From assembly GCA_016720745.1 (NCBI GenBank), contig JADKKA010000001.1, forward strand, positions 434,001 through 498,000: DNA of 64,000 nt. Direction: 5' to 3'. This DNA comes from Chitinophagaceae bacterium. GTDB taxonomy: Bacteria; Bacteroidota; Bacteroidia; Chitinophagales; Chitinophagaceae. Both the position numbers and the translations under genes were made by a program. Below are positions 52,182-60,586 of this stretch, in pieces (within the stretch, counting starts at the first letter, position 1; every line of letters starts with the position of its first letter). The notes under the pieces are model-generated. The model did no database searches, was not told the DNA's origin, and saw nothing but the letters and a program-made list of their open reading frames with translations.

Positions 52182-52670
52182 TTGAAAAGCATTCGGACCA
52201 TTTTACCCGCCGCTTTTATCATCCTGCTGGCCATTTCCTCCTGTCAGACGGTAGACCTGTATGAAAAAACAGTCAATATCCCGGGCCACCAGTGGAAGAG
52301 TAATTTTAAACCCTCTTTTAGTTTCACCATCACTGATACGGCGGCACCCTATAAACTTTTTATCACCCTGCGCCATCGCGACAAATACCATTTCAATAAT
52401 ATTTACCTGAACCTGGCTACGCAACAACCCGGACAGGATACAGTTCAAAACGCCCCCTTTGACCTGAATCTCGGTACCGATGAGGAAGGCTGGAAAGGAA
52501 AAGGAATGGATGATATTTTTGATCACCGTATTGCACTGACGCCCGATGGAACCGGTTATTATTTCAGAAAAAAGGGAACCTACACATTTACCATATCCCA
52601 AATCATGCGGGAAGACCCATTGGAGCATGTGCTGAATGTGGGGCTCCGCATTGAGAAAAAACAACCCTGA
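52182..52670 (+). CDS. gldH: Gliding motility lipoprotein GldH
   Basis: A 162-residue lipoprotein (LLAISSC, Cys21) with the GldH pattern: VDLYEKTVNIPGHQWKS, FTITDTAAPYKLFITLRHRDKYHFNNIYL and GKGMDDIFDHRI, ending FTISQIMREDPLEHVLNVGLRIE. GldH is an envelope lipoprotein needed for gliding in Flavobacterium and accompanies the type IX secretion machinery. The start seems to be TTG at 52182, since it gives a good lipoprotein signal right after a -7 element and no ATG is available. The stop overlaps the kinase start by one base (TGATG), so gldH, kinase and regulator form one operon. Confidence 0.93.
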   Translation: MKSIRTILPAAFIILLAISSCQTVDLYEKTVNIPGHQWKSNFKPSFSFTITDTAAPYKLFITLRHRDKYHFNNIYLNLATQQPGQDTVQNAPFDLNLGTDEEGWKGKGMDDIFDHRIALTPDGTGYYFRKKGTYTFTISQIMREDPLEHVLNVGLRIEKKQP

Positions 52671-53656
52671 TGTCGGGTAACAGCCAACAAAAAATAAAGC
52701 GTGTCACCATTATTTACTGGCTGCTGCTTTTTTATATCGTGGCCGCATTAGCCTGGTGGTTTATTTCTCTGGAAAATCAAAACAGGCAAATCCAGCATTT
52801 AAAGGAGGAACTGAGTATCCTGCAACAACAAAAATCCGGACAGGACAAAAATCAAATCCTTGCCACGATCAAAGCAGAGGGTGATCGCAATAATGCCAAG
52901 TACCTGGGTGAAGGAGTGGCTTTTCTGATCCTGATCATGGTGGGCGCCTTTTTTGTATTCCGTTCGGTTCGGCGTCAATTCAACCTGCAGCAGCAGCAGC
53001 AAAATTTCATGATGGCCGTCACCCATGAATTAAAAACGCCCATCTCCGTTGCGCGGCTGAACCTGGAAACCCTGAAAAAGTACACACTTGATCCCGAAAA
53101 ACAGAAAAAACTCATCCTGAACGCACTTGATGAAACTGCCCGTTTAAATTTTCTAACTAATAATATCCTGATCGCCTCCCAGCTTGAAGGCGGGCGGTAT
53201 GAATCTTCCAAGGAAGAACTGGATCTCTCCCGTCTGCTGAAAGATTGTATACAGGATTTCAGGAACCGCTTTCCCGACAGAAAATTCCTGGATGAAATTG
53301 AACCGGATGCCGATATCAAAGGAGATCCGCTGCTCTTGCAGATCCTGATCAATAACCTGATCGAAAATGCCATCAAGTATTCCCCCAAAGATGCCCGGGT
53401 AACCGCCTTTCTGCGAAAATACCGTTCAGGGATCGAACTGCAGATCCGTGACGAAGGGCCGGGCATCCCCGATGAGGAAAAGAAAAAAATCTTCTCGCGG
53501 TTTTACCGGATCGGAAATGAAGCTACCCGAAAAAAGCAGGGTACGGGACTGGGTCTCTACCTTTGCAGTATCATCGCCAAAGATCATAATGCGGACATTT
53601 CGGTGACAAATAATGAACCCACCGGCAGTAATTTTGCCGTTATTTTCAAGACATGA
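52670..53656 (+). CDS. Sensor histidine kinase
   Basis: A 328-residue kinase with two transmembrane segments (about 13-33 and 82-100) flanking a short, coiled-coil-like periplasmic part (LENQNRQIQHLKEELSILQQQ). The HisKA domain has phospho-acceptor His119 in FMMAVTHELKTPISVARLNLE. The ATPase domain has NNLIENAIKYSP, DEGPGIPDEEKKKIFSRFYR and QGTGLGLYLC. It overlaps gldH by one base and the response regulator by four (ATGA), which implies tight co-expression. The short sensor region suggests detection of membrane state or a partner protein rather than a small ligand. Confidence 0.96.
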   Translation: MSGNSQQKIKRVTIIYWLLLFYIVAALAWWFISLENQNRQIQHLKEELSILQQQKSGQDKNQILATIKAEGDRNNAKYLGEGVAFLILIMVGAFFVFRSVRRQFNLQQQQQNFMMAVTHELKTPISVARLNLETLKKYTLDPEKQKKLILNALDETARLNFLTNNILIASQLEGGRYESSKEELDLSRLLKDCIQDFRNRFPDRKFLDEIEPDADIKGDPLLLQILINNLIENAIKYSPKDARVTAFLRKYRSGIELQIRDEGPGIPDEEKKKIFSRFYRIGNEATRKKQGTGLGLYLCSIIAKDHNADISVTNNEPTGSNFAVIFKT

Positions 53657-54360
53657 GCGAAGAAAGGAAAACATCCATCCTGTTGGTGGAAGATGAAGAG
53701 AATCTCCACGAAGCCCTCAAACTAAACCTCGAACTGGAAGGTTATGCCGTTACTTCTGCCTTCGATGGCGTAGCTGCCTTAAATGCCGTTCAGGGAGAAT
53801 ATTTTGACCTGATCATCCTGGATGTAATGCTCCCCGAAATGGATGGTATCAATGTTACAGAAACCATCCGGATCAGTAATAATGAAGTCCCCATTCTGAT
53901 TCTCAGCGCTAAAAACAGCAGTGCCGACCGGGTACTGGGTTTGAAAAAAGGAGCAGATGATTACCTCACCAAACCTTTCAACCTGGAAGAACTCCTGCTT
54001 CGCGTGAATAAGCTGATTGATAAGAATAAAAAGCTGCAGGACAAATCAAGCATCGGCGATAACTACCAGTTTGGTGGTCACACTGTTGATTTCAGGGCAC
54101 AGGAAGCTACACTGGCCAATGGCGAAAAAGTAGCCCTGAGCAAAAAAGAAACCATGTTGCTCAAACTGCTGATTGAAAACAAAAATGAAGTGGTGGCCAG
54201 GGAAAAAATCCTGCAGTCTGTCTGGGGATACAATGTATATCCCACCACCCGCACCATTGATAATTTTATTCTGAATTTTCGCAAGTATTTTGAGGAAGAC
54301 AGCCGTAACCCCCGCTATTTTCATTCCGTAAGAGGGGTTGGATATAAATACGCAGAATAA
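53653..54360 (+). CDS. OmpR/PhoB-family response regulator
   Basis: A 235-residue regulator with a receiver domain (acidic Glu13-Asp14, phospho-acceptor Asp57 in IILDVMLPEMDG, switch Lys in YLTKPFNLEELLLRV) and a C-terminal winged helix (ALSKKETMLLKLLIENKNEVVAREKIL ... RTIDNFILNFRKYFE ... FHSVRGVGYKY). It overlaps the kinase gene by four bases and is the last gene of the gldH operon. BatD converges on it, with only four bases between the stops. Confidence 0.97.
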   Translation: MSEERKTSILLVEDEENLHEALKLNLELEGYAVTSAFDGVAALNAVQGEYFDLIILDVMLPEMDGINVTETIRISNNEVPILILSAKNSSADRVLGLKKGADDYLTKPFNLEELLLRVNKLIDKNKKLQDKSSIGDNYQFGGHTVDFRAQEATLANGEKVALSKKETMLLKLLIENKNEVVAREKILQSVWGYNVYPTTRTIDNFILNFRKYFEEDSRNPRYFHSVRGVGYKYAE

Positions 54361-54364
54361 TTGC

Positions 54365-56140
54365 TTACTGCAGCACCCCTATCTTTTTCAATATCTCACC
54401 TGTTTCCTGCAATAATACATCCCTGTCATCATCCAGACTGGCACTGGTATATATACCGGCCTCACAGATGGAGAGTATGGACAACAGTTTCACTGAACTA
54501 TCCCCTTCATTTAAACGGTTATTTATTTTCTCCGCCAGTTCCTGCTTATTCAGCTGACTGCCGGTAATGCCGAATTCAGCAGATAACAGGTTCCAGATCA
54601 GACTATGCAGGGATCTGTAAAAAGTGGGGTGATCTGATGCCTGTATATCCTGTAAAGGCTGCAGCAGACTTTCTGCAGCAGGAATCAATTTCGTTTCCAC
54701 GACGACCTCGGCCGCCGGCTTTTTTTCTTTGCTTCCAAATATCCAGTAGCCAATTACCAGCAGCAGCAGTACAACTGCAATGATTCCGGCGGTTCGGGCT
54801 GCTTTTTCATTTCTTTCCTCAAATGAAAGTTCCTGCGATGCCTGCACCTCTTCTTTTTTGGGTGCGGCACCAGCTTCCAGTAGCAGGGAGACCGTTTCAA
54901 TCGTCCGGTACCGGTTACTGTCAATATCGTAAAAAGAAAAGCTGACCGATGGAATACTGTATGTCCCGGGTGCGGAACAAACAAATGGAAATTTAAAAGT
55001 CCTTGTTCCCCGTAAAGGAGAAGAAGTTTTATCCAACTCGTCATTCACGGTGGGTTCAAATCCATCAATTCCTGAAGGCCAATTCACGACAGGTGCATCC
55101 AACTGAGTAAAATTCCCTTTCCCGCTGATTCGAATTTCAAGAAATCCCTGTTCGTTTCTTGCCAGACTGGTTTGAGGCAAAATAGCATTGATTGTAAACC
55201 GACCCACAGCCCCTGTAAAACGATTGGGTTTACCGAGTTCTGGTAATGGCTCCACTTCTACCGATACCGCCTCGGTATGCATACTGGTCTCAAACACTTC
55301 TGTCCCTTCTTCCGGTGCCGTTTCTTCTTCGGCACCCAGCATCCCTTCTGCGATTTGCTGTTCCGTTTTTTTATTGACCCTGCTGCGGGAAAACTCCACC
55401 CTGTTCTTCAACTCCATCTGATCAATGGTAAATGCACCGGCCTGCAGGGGATACAGTTGAACTTTGCGGATGGTGTGTACATCATAGAGGCGGCCGTTTA
55501 TTTTTTCTGTGGCGACTAATTTGTCAGAAAGTCCGGCCATATCATACACCGTGAATCCGTAAAACCCCGGGTTTTTAATTATATCTGATTTTGATTCGAG
55601 TCTTGAATAGAGTTTAAATGTGGCCAGTATCGCTTCTCCAACGAGGCAACGGCTTTTATCAAGTTGCACTTTGACAAAAAGATTTTCCCGGATTTTACGG
55701 TAAGGATCCTCACCCGGTCGCAGTAAATAATCAGACTGCATTGATGCGCCGTCTTTGCTTTTCCGCCTGGTATCTTCTTCCTTACTGATTACTTCCAGCG
55801 TAACCGGATTACTCCGGTAAACGGTATTGCCGATGGATATACTGGCCGCAGGAATAATCAGTTTACCTGTTCGGTTGGCTTCGAGGGTGTATACGTAATT
55901 GGTTACTGACAGGAGGCCGTTATGACCGGGATATATATTGGGGCCACTGTTCACCCGACATCCGTTGAATACAGGTGCCTGCAATACGGCATTGCCCTCT
56001 CCTCCTTCCAATATATACTGGATCTGGAATGCCTCGCCTGCCACCACTGTTTTACCGGGTGCTTCCGTTCTAAATACCGGTTGGGCGAATACAGTAGTGC
56101 AAATTAAAAATAAGGGCCAAAAAAGGGTGGAGCGCTTCAT
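54365..56140 (-). CDS. batD: BatD family membrane-anchored protein
   Basis: A 591-residue protein with a signal peptide (ending near TTVFAQ) and tandem beta domains. The first has the BatD pattern TVVAGEAFQIQYILEGGEGNAVLQAP and TNYVYTLEANRTGKLIIPAASI; PGFYGFTVYDM and IRKVQLYPLQAGAFTIDQMEL follow. A transmembrane segment near residue 435 (GIIAVVLLLLVIGYWIFG) leads to a cytoplasmic helical tail. BatD is part of the Bat (aerotolerance) system with MoxR ATPase and VWA proteins, implicated in envelope stress. Here it stands alone, with no batA, batB, batC or moxR in view. The ATG at 56140 is preferred; a TTG at 56149 precedes it. Confidence 0.9.
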   Translation of the reverse strand: MKRSTLFWPLFLICTTVFAQPVFRTEAPGKTVVAGEAFQIQYILEGGEGNAVLQAPVFNGCRVNSGPNIYPGHNGLLSVTNYVYTLEANRTGKLIIPAASISIGNTVYRSNPVTLEVISKEEDTRRKSKDGASMQSDYLLRPGEDPYRKIRENLFVKVQLDKSRCLVGEAILATFKLYSRLESKSDIIKNPGFYGFTVYDMAGLSDKLVATEKINGRLYDVHTIRKVQLYPLQAGAFTIDQMELKNRVEFSRSRVNKKTEQQIAEGMLGAEEETAPEEGTEVFETSMHTEAVSVEVEPLPELGKPNRFTGAVGRFTINAILPQTSLARNEQGFLEIRISGKGNFTQLDAPVVNWPSGIDGFEPTVNDELDKTSSPLRGTRTFKFPFVCSAPGTYSIPSVSFSFYDIDSNRYRTIETVSLLLEAGAAPKKEEVQASQELSFEERNEKAARTAGIIAVVLLLLVIGYWIFGSKEKKPAAEVVVETKLIPAAESLLQPLQDIQASDHPTFYRSLHSLIWNLLSAEFGITGSQLNKQELAEKINNRLNEGDSSVKLLSILSICEAGIYTSASLDDDRDVLLQETGEILKKIGVLQ

Positions 56141-56219
56141 TTGAAACAACTAATATAGAAGGAGAAACCCTAATACGCATCCAAATTACAGGGGAGGGGA
56201 AAATCAGGCGATCAGCGGC

Positions 56220-56918
56220 TTACAAATCACCCAGCAGGGGCCTGATCAGGATATCTTCCACACAGGCCTGTGGTGAAAGCTGGGCAGCGGCAAAGACCAT
56301 TTTGGCGATATCGGTCGCTTCCATGATCCTTTTCTTACTGTTATCAAAGCCGCCCCAGGAATCAGTCATCACCGCACCAGGATGCACGGCCGTTACTTTG
56401 ATACCAAAGGGTTTCAGTTCTTCCCGCAGGTTTTTGCTAAACCCATGCAGGGCGAACTTACTGATGCTGTATGCTCCGCCATTGGGATAAGCATGCAGGG
56501 AGGCAATCGAACAAATATTAAAAATATGCCCGGCTCTTTTCTCCATCATCCAGGGAAGAACAGTGCGGGTTACATGATAAGCGCTGTACAAGTTGCTGGC
56601 CATCTGGCTTTCCAGTAATCCTTCCGGCTCATTGTGAACAGAACCGGGTTCAAAAACCCCGGCATTATTGACCAGTACATCCGGCACACCATATTCCAGG
56701 CACCAGGTACCAAAAGCTTTTGCTTCGGCCGGCCGGCTGAGGTCGAATGGCTTGGCCTTGATAATGGCAGCAGGATAGGCTTTTTGCAAGGCCTCCATTG
56801 TCTGATATAGACTGGCTTCTTTTCTGGCACAAAGAAAAAGATGGTGCCCCTCTGCGGCAAAAATTTCAGCAATGGCCCTTCCGATTCCTTTTGATGCACC
56901 TGTGATCGCGATGTTCAT
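56220..56918 (-). CDS. Short-chain dehydrogenase/reductase
   Basis: A 232-residue classical SDR starting with the Rossmann motif MNIAITGASKGIGRAIAEIF. The NNAG motif (VLVNNAGVFEPG), the catalytic Ser (NICSIASLHA) and YSISK (Tyr-x-x-x-Lys) are all present. Substrate unknown. The ATG at 56918 is used, because the 16 extra upstream residues do not fit the family N-terminus. Confidence 0.93.
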   Translation of the reverse strand: MNIAITGASKGIGRAIAEIFAAEGHHLFLCARKEASLYQTMEALQKAYPAAIIKAKPFDLSRPAEAKAFGTWCLEYGVPDVLVNNAGVFEPGSVHNEPEGLLESQMASNLYSAYHVTRTVLPWMMEKRAGHIFNICSIASLHAYPNGGAYSISKFALHGFSKNLREELKPFGIKVTAVHPGAVMTDSWGGFDNSKKRIMEATDIAKMVFAAAQLSPQACVEDILIRPLLGDL

Positions 56919-57067
56919 GAAAATTTGGTTAAGCGTTTTAAATATTTCCGGTTTCTTTGCCTGCAAATTGAGTGTAGCAGCCGAAATTACTAAAAGCAGG
57001 CTGTAAAAAAATTATTCCTTCTTTCTTCATTTTTGATAGTGAAACGAAGTGAACAAGCAGCAAACTA

Positions 57068-57775
57068 ATGAAATACAAACATCTTTTTTTTGACCTTGAT
57101 CATACCCTTTGGGATTTTGAAGCCAATAGCCGCCAAACCCTGCTGGAGCTTTACAACGACCTTCAACTGGATCAACGGGGCATCCATGATTTTGATCTTT
57201 TTCACCGGAATTACCTTGTGCATAATGATAAATTATGGGACCGCTACCGCAACGGCTATATCAAGGTAGATGAGCTCCGCTGGAAAAGGATGTGGCTGGC
57301 CCTGCTGGATTTTAAAATTGCTGATGAGCCCCTGGCCCGGGACATGGGAATGCGATTCCTGGACCTGCTGCCCACCCGGAAGCTATTATTTCCTTATACC
57401 ATTGAAATACTGAATTACTTACAGGCAAAATCCTATCAGCTCCACATGATCACCAATGGATTTGAAAAAACGCAGTATGGGAAATTAAAAAATTCAGGAC
57501 TGGAGCATTATTTCAGTGCGGTAATCACTTCTGAAGGCAGTAATAGTCTCAAACCCCATAAAGCAATTTTTGACTACGCCTTTCAAAAAACAGGGGCAGC
57601 ACCGGAAGAAAGTATCATGATCGGCGACAGCATTGATGTTGATATTCTGGGAGCCGTCAATGCCGGAATTGACCAGGTGCATGTCAATCACCTGAATAAA
57701 GAAATTGAACTGGTAAAAGGAGAAAAACCTACCTATACCGTTTTTTCATTAAGGGAGCTAGAAAGGATTTTTTGA
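57068..57775 (+). CDS. YjjG family noncanonical pyrimidine nucleotidase (HAD superfamily)
   Basis: A 235-residue HAD phosphatase. Motif I is FFDLDHTLWDF, motif II is HMITNGFEKTQ, motif III Lys is in LKPHKAIFDYA and motif IV is MIGDSIDVDILGA. The helical cap domain lies between motifs I and II. YjjG enzymes dephosphorylate pyrimidine nucleoside monophosphates, including damaged or noncanonical ones, and so sanitise the nucleotide pool. Divergent from the SDR gene. Confidence 0.95.
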   Translation: MKYKHLFFDLDHTLWDFEANSRQTLLELYNDLQLDQRGIHDFDLFHRNYLVHNDKLWDRYRNGYIKVDELRWKRMWLALLDFKIADEPLARDMGMRFLDLLPTRKLLFPYTIEILNYLQAKSYQLHMITNGFEKTQYGKLKNSGLEHYFSAVITSEGSNSLKPHKAIFDYAFQKTGAAPEESIMIGDSIDVDILGAVNAGIDQVHVNHLNKEIELVKGEKPTYTVFSLRELERIF

Positions 57776-57890
57776 TTTGTAATTCTCCTAAAGAGGCAAA
57801 CAACTGCAATAATATTACCAGTTTACCCATTTACACATTCCGGAAAGCAGACTGGTTGTGAATTTTCAATCTTCAATTTTCAACTATCAA

Positions 57891-58547
57891 TTACCAGGTA
57901 GCAATCACCGTAACCCCACCCTTTGGCTTATCTCCGATTTTTACATTGATTTTTGCATCCAGCGGCAATAAGAGATCAACCCTGGAACCGAATTTAATAA
58001 AACCCATTTCTTCTCCCTGTTTCACATTCATGCCGGGTTTTAAATAATTACAGATGCGTTTGGCGAGGGCGCCGGCAATCTGTTTAACCAGGATTTCTTT
58101 TCCATCTTTCCGGTATACCACAGAATGACGTTCATTCTCCGTAGATGATTTGGGATGCCAGGCTACCAGGTATTTACCGGGATGATACTCGCTATAGAGT
58201 ACATCTCCACTCACGGGGTTCCGGTTTACATGCACATTCAGGGGACTCATGAAGATGGATACCTGGATCCGGCGATCGGTAAAATATTCATCAGCCTGTA
58301 CTTCTTCTACCACCACTACTTTGCCATCTGCCGGAGCAATGATCATGTTTTCACCGGTAGTATGTACTCTTTTAGGAATGCGGAAAAAAGAAATCACCAG
58401 GGCCAGCATCCCTGCCGTGATCACAAAGAGCAACCAGCTGATCAGCGGGAGAGAATAGCTGAGGAAATAAAAAGACAGGACATTGATAATGCTGAACAGC
58501 AGCACCGCAATGGCAATGGATTTATAGCCTTCTTTGTGGATGGTCAT
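57891..58547 (-). CDS. psd: Phosphatidylserine decarboxylase family protein
   Basis: A 218-residue membrane enzyme of the short Psd form. Two N-terminal hydrophobic segments (about 10-50) are followed by the decarboxylase core: IIAPADGKVVVVEEV, RIQVSIFMSPLNVHVNRNPVSG, HSVVYRKDGKEILVKQIAGALA and the C-terminal MGFIKFGSRVDLLLP. The GS pair there is where self-cleavage makes the pyruvoyl group. It converts phosphatidylserine to phosphatidylethanolamine. The neighbour cdsA, which supplies CDP-diacylglycerol, is consistent. TATATTTG lies four bases before the ATG, suggesting a leaderless transcript. Confidence 0.94.
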   Translation of the reverse strand: MTIHKEGYKSIAIAVLLFSIINVLSFYFLSYSLPLISWLLFVITAGMLALVISFFRIPKRVHTTGENMIIAPADGKVVVVEEVQADEYFTDRRIQVSIFMSPLNVHVNRNPVSGDVLYSEYHPGKYLVAWHPKSSTENERHSVVYRKDGKEILVKQIAGALAKRICNYLKPGMNVKQGEEMGFIKFGSRVDLLLPLDAKINVKIGDKPKGGVTVIATW

Positions 58548-58551
58548 GCGG

Positions 58552-58559
58552 CAAATATA
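58552..58559 (-). promoter_or_regulatory. -7 element of psd
   Basis: Minus-strand TATATTTG is a perfect TAnnTTTG and is followed by CCGC and the ATG (58547), which predicts transcription from about the initiator codon. Confidence 0.55.
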
Positions 58560-58591
58560 GGAAATGGAAAAGGGTCATCCATCACCCGGGT

Positions 58592-59512
58592 TTATGCCAT
58601 CAGGAGACGGACATAAATCCATACCGCCGGGGTGGCCAGGAGCATGGAATCAAAGCGATCCATAAAACCTCCATGCCCGGGCATCAGGGTGCCGCTATCT
58701 TTTACACCGGCCAGTCTTTTTAACTTAGATTCCAGCAGATCCCCGAATGTTCCGGCAATCGCTGCAATACCAGCAATGATGTACCAGTGACGGGACGGTA
58801 TTTCCAGTACCCAGCCCGGAGCATGAAAATTGACAGGAGCGAATCGATTGGCCAAAAGACCGGTAACAAGTGTTGCGAGCAGAATACCTCCAACAGTTCC
58901 CTCCCATGTTTTTTTGGGAGATACCGGTGAAAGTGGTGTTTTCCCGATTAATGAGCCGACAATATAAGCCATCGTATCATTGATCCAGATAGCAGCAATC
59001 AATACCACCGGAACAATTACAAATACAATTGGAAAACTTCCGAACGAAAAATCATTGCTGTAAAAAAAATCATGCGGATATCCTGCCAGGTCAATCATCA
59101 TCCCCCAACTCAATGAAATATACAGGAGCCCCAATCCGGCCATCCCATACCCTTTTACATTCACCGCATCCCCTCTTAAAACACCGATGATCATCAAAAT
59201 AAATCCGGCAGCAGAAACAGGCATGGATAAATTATCTCTCAAACTATACTGACTGATCTGATACACCGGTCCACTGAGCCATAGCATAATACCATAACCC
59301 GCCAGCATCATTCCCAGTTTGGTATATATATGAAAAGAAGTGCGGTGGATTTTTTCAGTGAGCTTAAAATACTCCCACCAGCAACCAAAATGAATGATGG
59401 AAAAAAGCACAAAAAAACTCCAATGATTCCATAGTAATCCGGTAAGCATCACAGCCGCAAATACCAGGGCAGTCAGGGATCTTGTCTTGAAGGTGGACCA
59501 GTTAAATGCCAT
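58592..59512 (-). CDS. cdsA: Phosphatidate cytidylyltransferase
   Basis: A 306-residue polytopic enzyme with about eight hydrophobic segments and the CdsA signature near the C-terminus: SPKKTWEG followed by LAGVKDSGTLMPGHGGFMDRFDS, with the conserved Asp residues. It makes CDP-diacylglycerol from CTP and phosphatidic acid, the entry to phospholipid synthesis. psd lies 44 bases downstream on the same strand and the CPBP protease 27 bases upstream, so the three are probably co-expressed, although psd also has its own -7 element. Confidence 0.95.
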   Translation of the reverse strand: MAFNWSTFKTRSLTALVFAAVMLTGLLWNHWSFFVLFSIIHFGCWWEYFKLTEKIHRTSFHIYTKLGMMLAGYGIMLWLSGPVYQISQYSLRDNLSMPVSAAGFILMIIGVLRGDAVNVKGYGMAGLGLLYISLSWGMMIDLAGYPHDFFYSNDFSFGSFPIVFVIVPVVLIAAIWINDTMAYIVGSLIGKTPLSPVSPKKTWEGTVGGILLATLVTGLLANRFAPVNFHAPGWVLEIPSRHWYIIAGIAAIAGTFGDLLESKLKRLAGVKDSGTLMPGHGGFMDRFDSMLLATPAVWIYVRLLMA

Positions 59513-59539
59513 ATCTCTTTACAGCAGTGGGCTGCGAAT

Positions 59540-60502
59540 TTATTCAGGAGTGTTTTTATCAAAATCAAAGGGATGGTTTTTCACCGGTACAGCATCCCCT
59601 GCATATACAGATTCAAAACTGGTGACTGATTTTTTCCGCATCCAGGTCAGCAGCAGAATCACGAAAAGAAAACTGATACTGCCGGCCAGGATCAGGTTTT
59701 TCATCGGCAGACTGCTTTCATCAGCCAGCATGGATGGATTATTATATGCCAGAATGATCAGCACGGCATCATAAATAAAATGCGCGAGCATAGCCACCCA
59801 TAGGCTTCCGCTATACCAGTAGATCAGACCCAGCAGAATACCCAGGGCCAATCTGGGAAAAAAACCATAAAACTGCATATGCATGGCAGAAAACAAAGCC
59901 GCTGATACCAGGATACCAATGAACGGATTTTTAAACATTTTTATCAGCAGTCTTTGGACCATTCCCCTGAAAAGCAATTCCTCCCCAACCGCAGCAAATC
60001 CTGCCACACAAAGCAGGTTCAGCAACAGATCACTAAGCGTATGTCTGGATAATAATGCCTGAATGGTTCTGGCTGCATCCACTTCCTGTTCATGCATCCA
60101 ACTGGCCATCCCTTCCGGAAAAGGAATATTACGGTTTAGTTCACCCAGCCAACCGGTGAATGGAATAGCGATTAACATCACGCCGACACCGGCGATGATA
60201 TAACCCGGATGAGAAGGGGCTTTCAATCCGAGGTATTTTTTATTCTCCCTGCTGAAAAGCCAGGTGCAGATAAAGGTCGGGGCAACAAACAGACTCACAA
60301 ACTGAATCGCCTGCATCCCCCGGAGCATATTGATATAAACCGGTTTGGTCAGGTCCAGTTTGGAGGGGTCAGCCATTTCTTTTAACCCAATACCCGAAAC
60401 AGAAGACAGGATAATCGTACCCACAATGCCCAGTACAAAAAAACAAACCAATACCACGCTGATCAGGATCAGGAACTGGTTCGAAGCCGACTTGGTCTTC
60501 AT
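59540..60502 (-). CDS. CPBP family intramembrane metalloprotease
   Basis: A 320-residue membrane protein with about eight hydrophobic segments and the CPBP (Abi/CAAX-like) motifs in order: EELLFRG (EExxxR), FSAMHMQF (FxxxH) and LAHFIYDAVL (HxxxD/N type). The family includes prenyl-protein endopeptidase homologues and bacteriocin self-immunity proteins; the role in this phylum is unknown. A second ATG 12 bases upstream (60514) is equally possible; I prefer 60502, since GAGGGG lies a few bases before it. Confidence 0.9.
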   Translation of the reverse strand: MKTKSASNQFLILISVVLVCFFVLGIVGTIILSSVSGIGLKEMADPSKLDLTKPVYINMLRGMQAIQFVSLFVAPTFICTWLFSRENKKYLGLKAPSHPGYIIAGVGVMLIAIPFTGWLGELNRNIPFPEGMASWMHEQEVDAARTIQALLSRHTLSDLLLNLLCVAGFAAVGEELLFRGMVQRLLIKMFKNPFIGILVSAALFSAMHMQFYGFFPRLALGILLGLIYWYSGSLWVAMLAHFIYDAVLIILAYNNPSMLADESSLPMKNLILAGSISFLFVILLLTWMRKKSVTSFESVYAGDAVPVKNHPFDFDKNTPE

Positions 60503-60537
60503 AAAACCCCTCATTCGTTTTTGCCGTTTTTAGGTTG

Positions 60538-60545
60538 TAAATTTG
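60538..60545 (+). promoter_or_regulatory. -7 element upstream of dusB
   Basis: TAAATTTG, a perfect TAnnTTTG match, gives a leader of about 35 bases before the dusB TTG start. Confidence 0.5.
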
Positions 60546-60586
60546 CAAATTCATCCCTCCGGTAAAAAGAGGGTGTTTCTTTCAAT

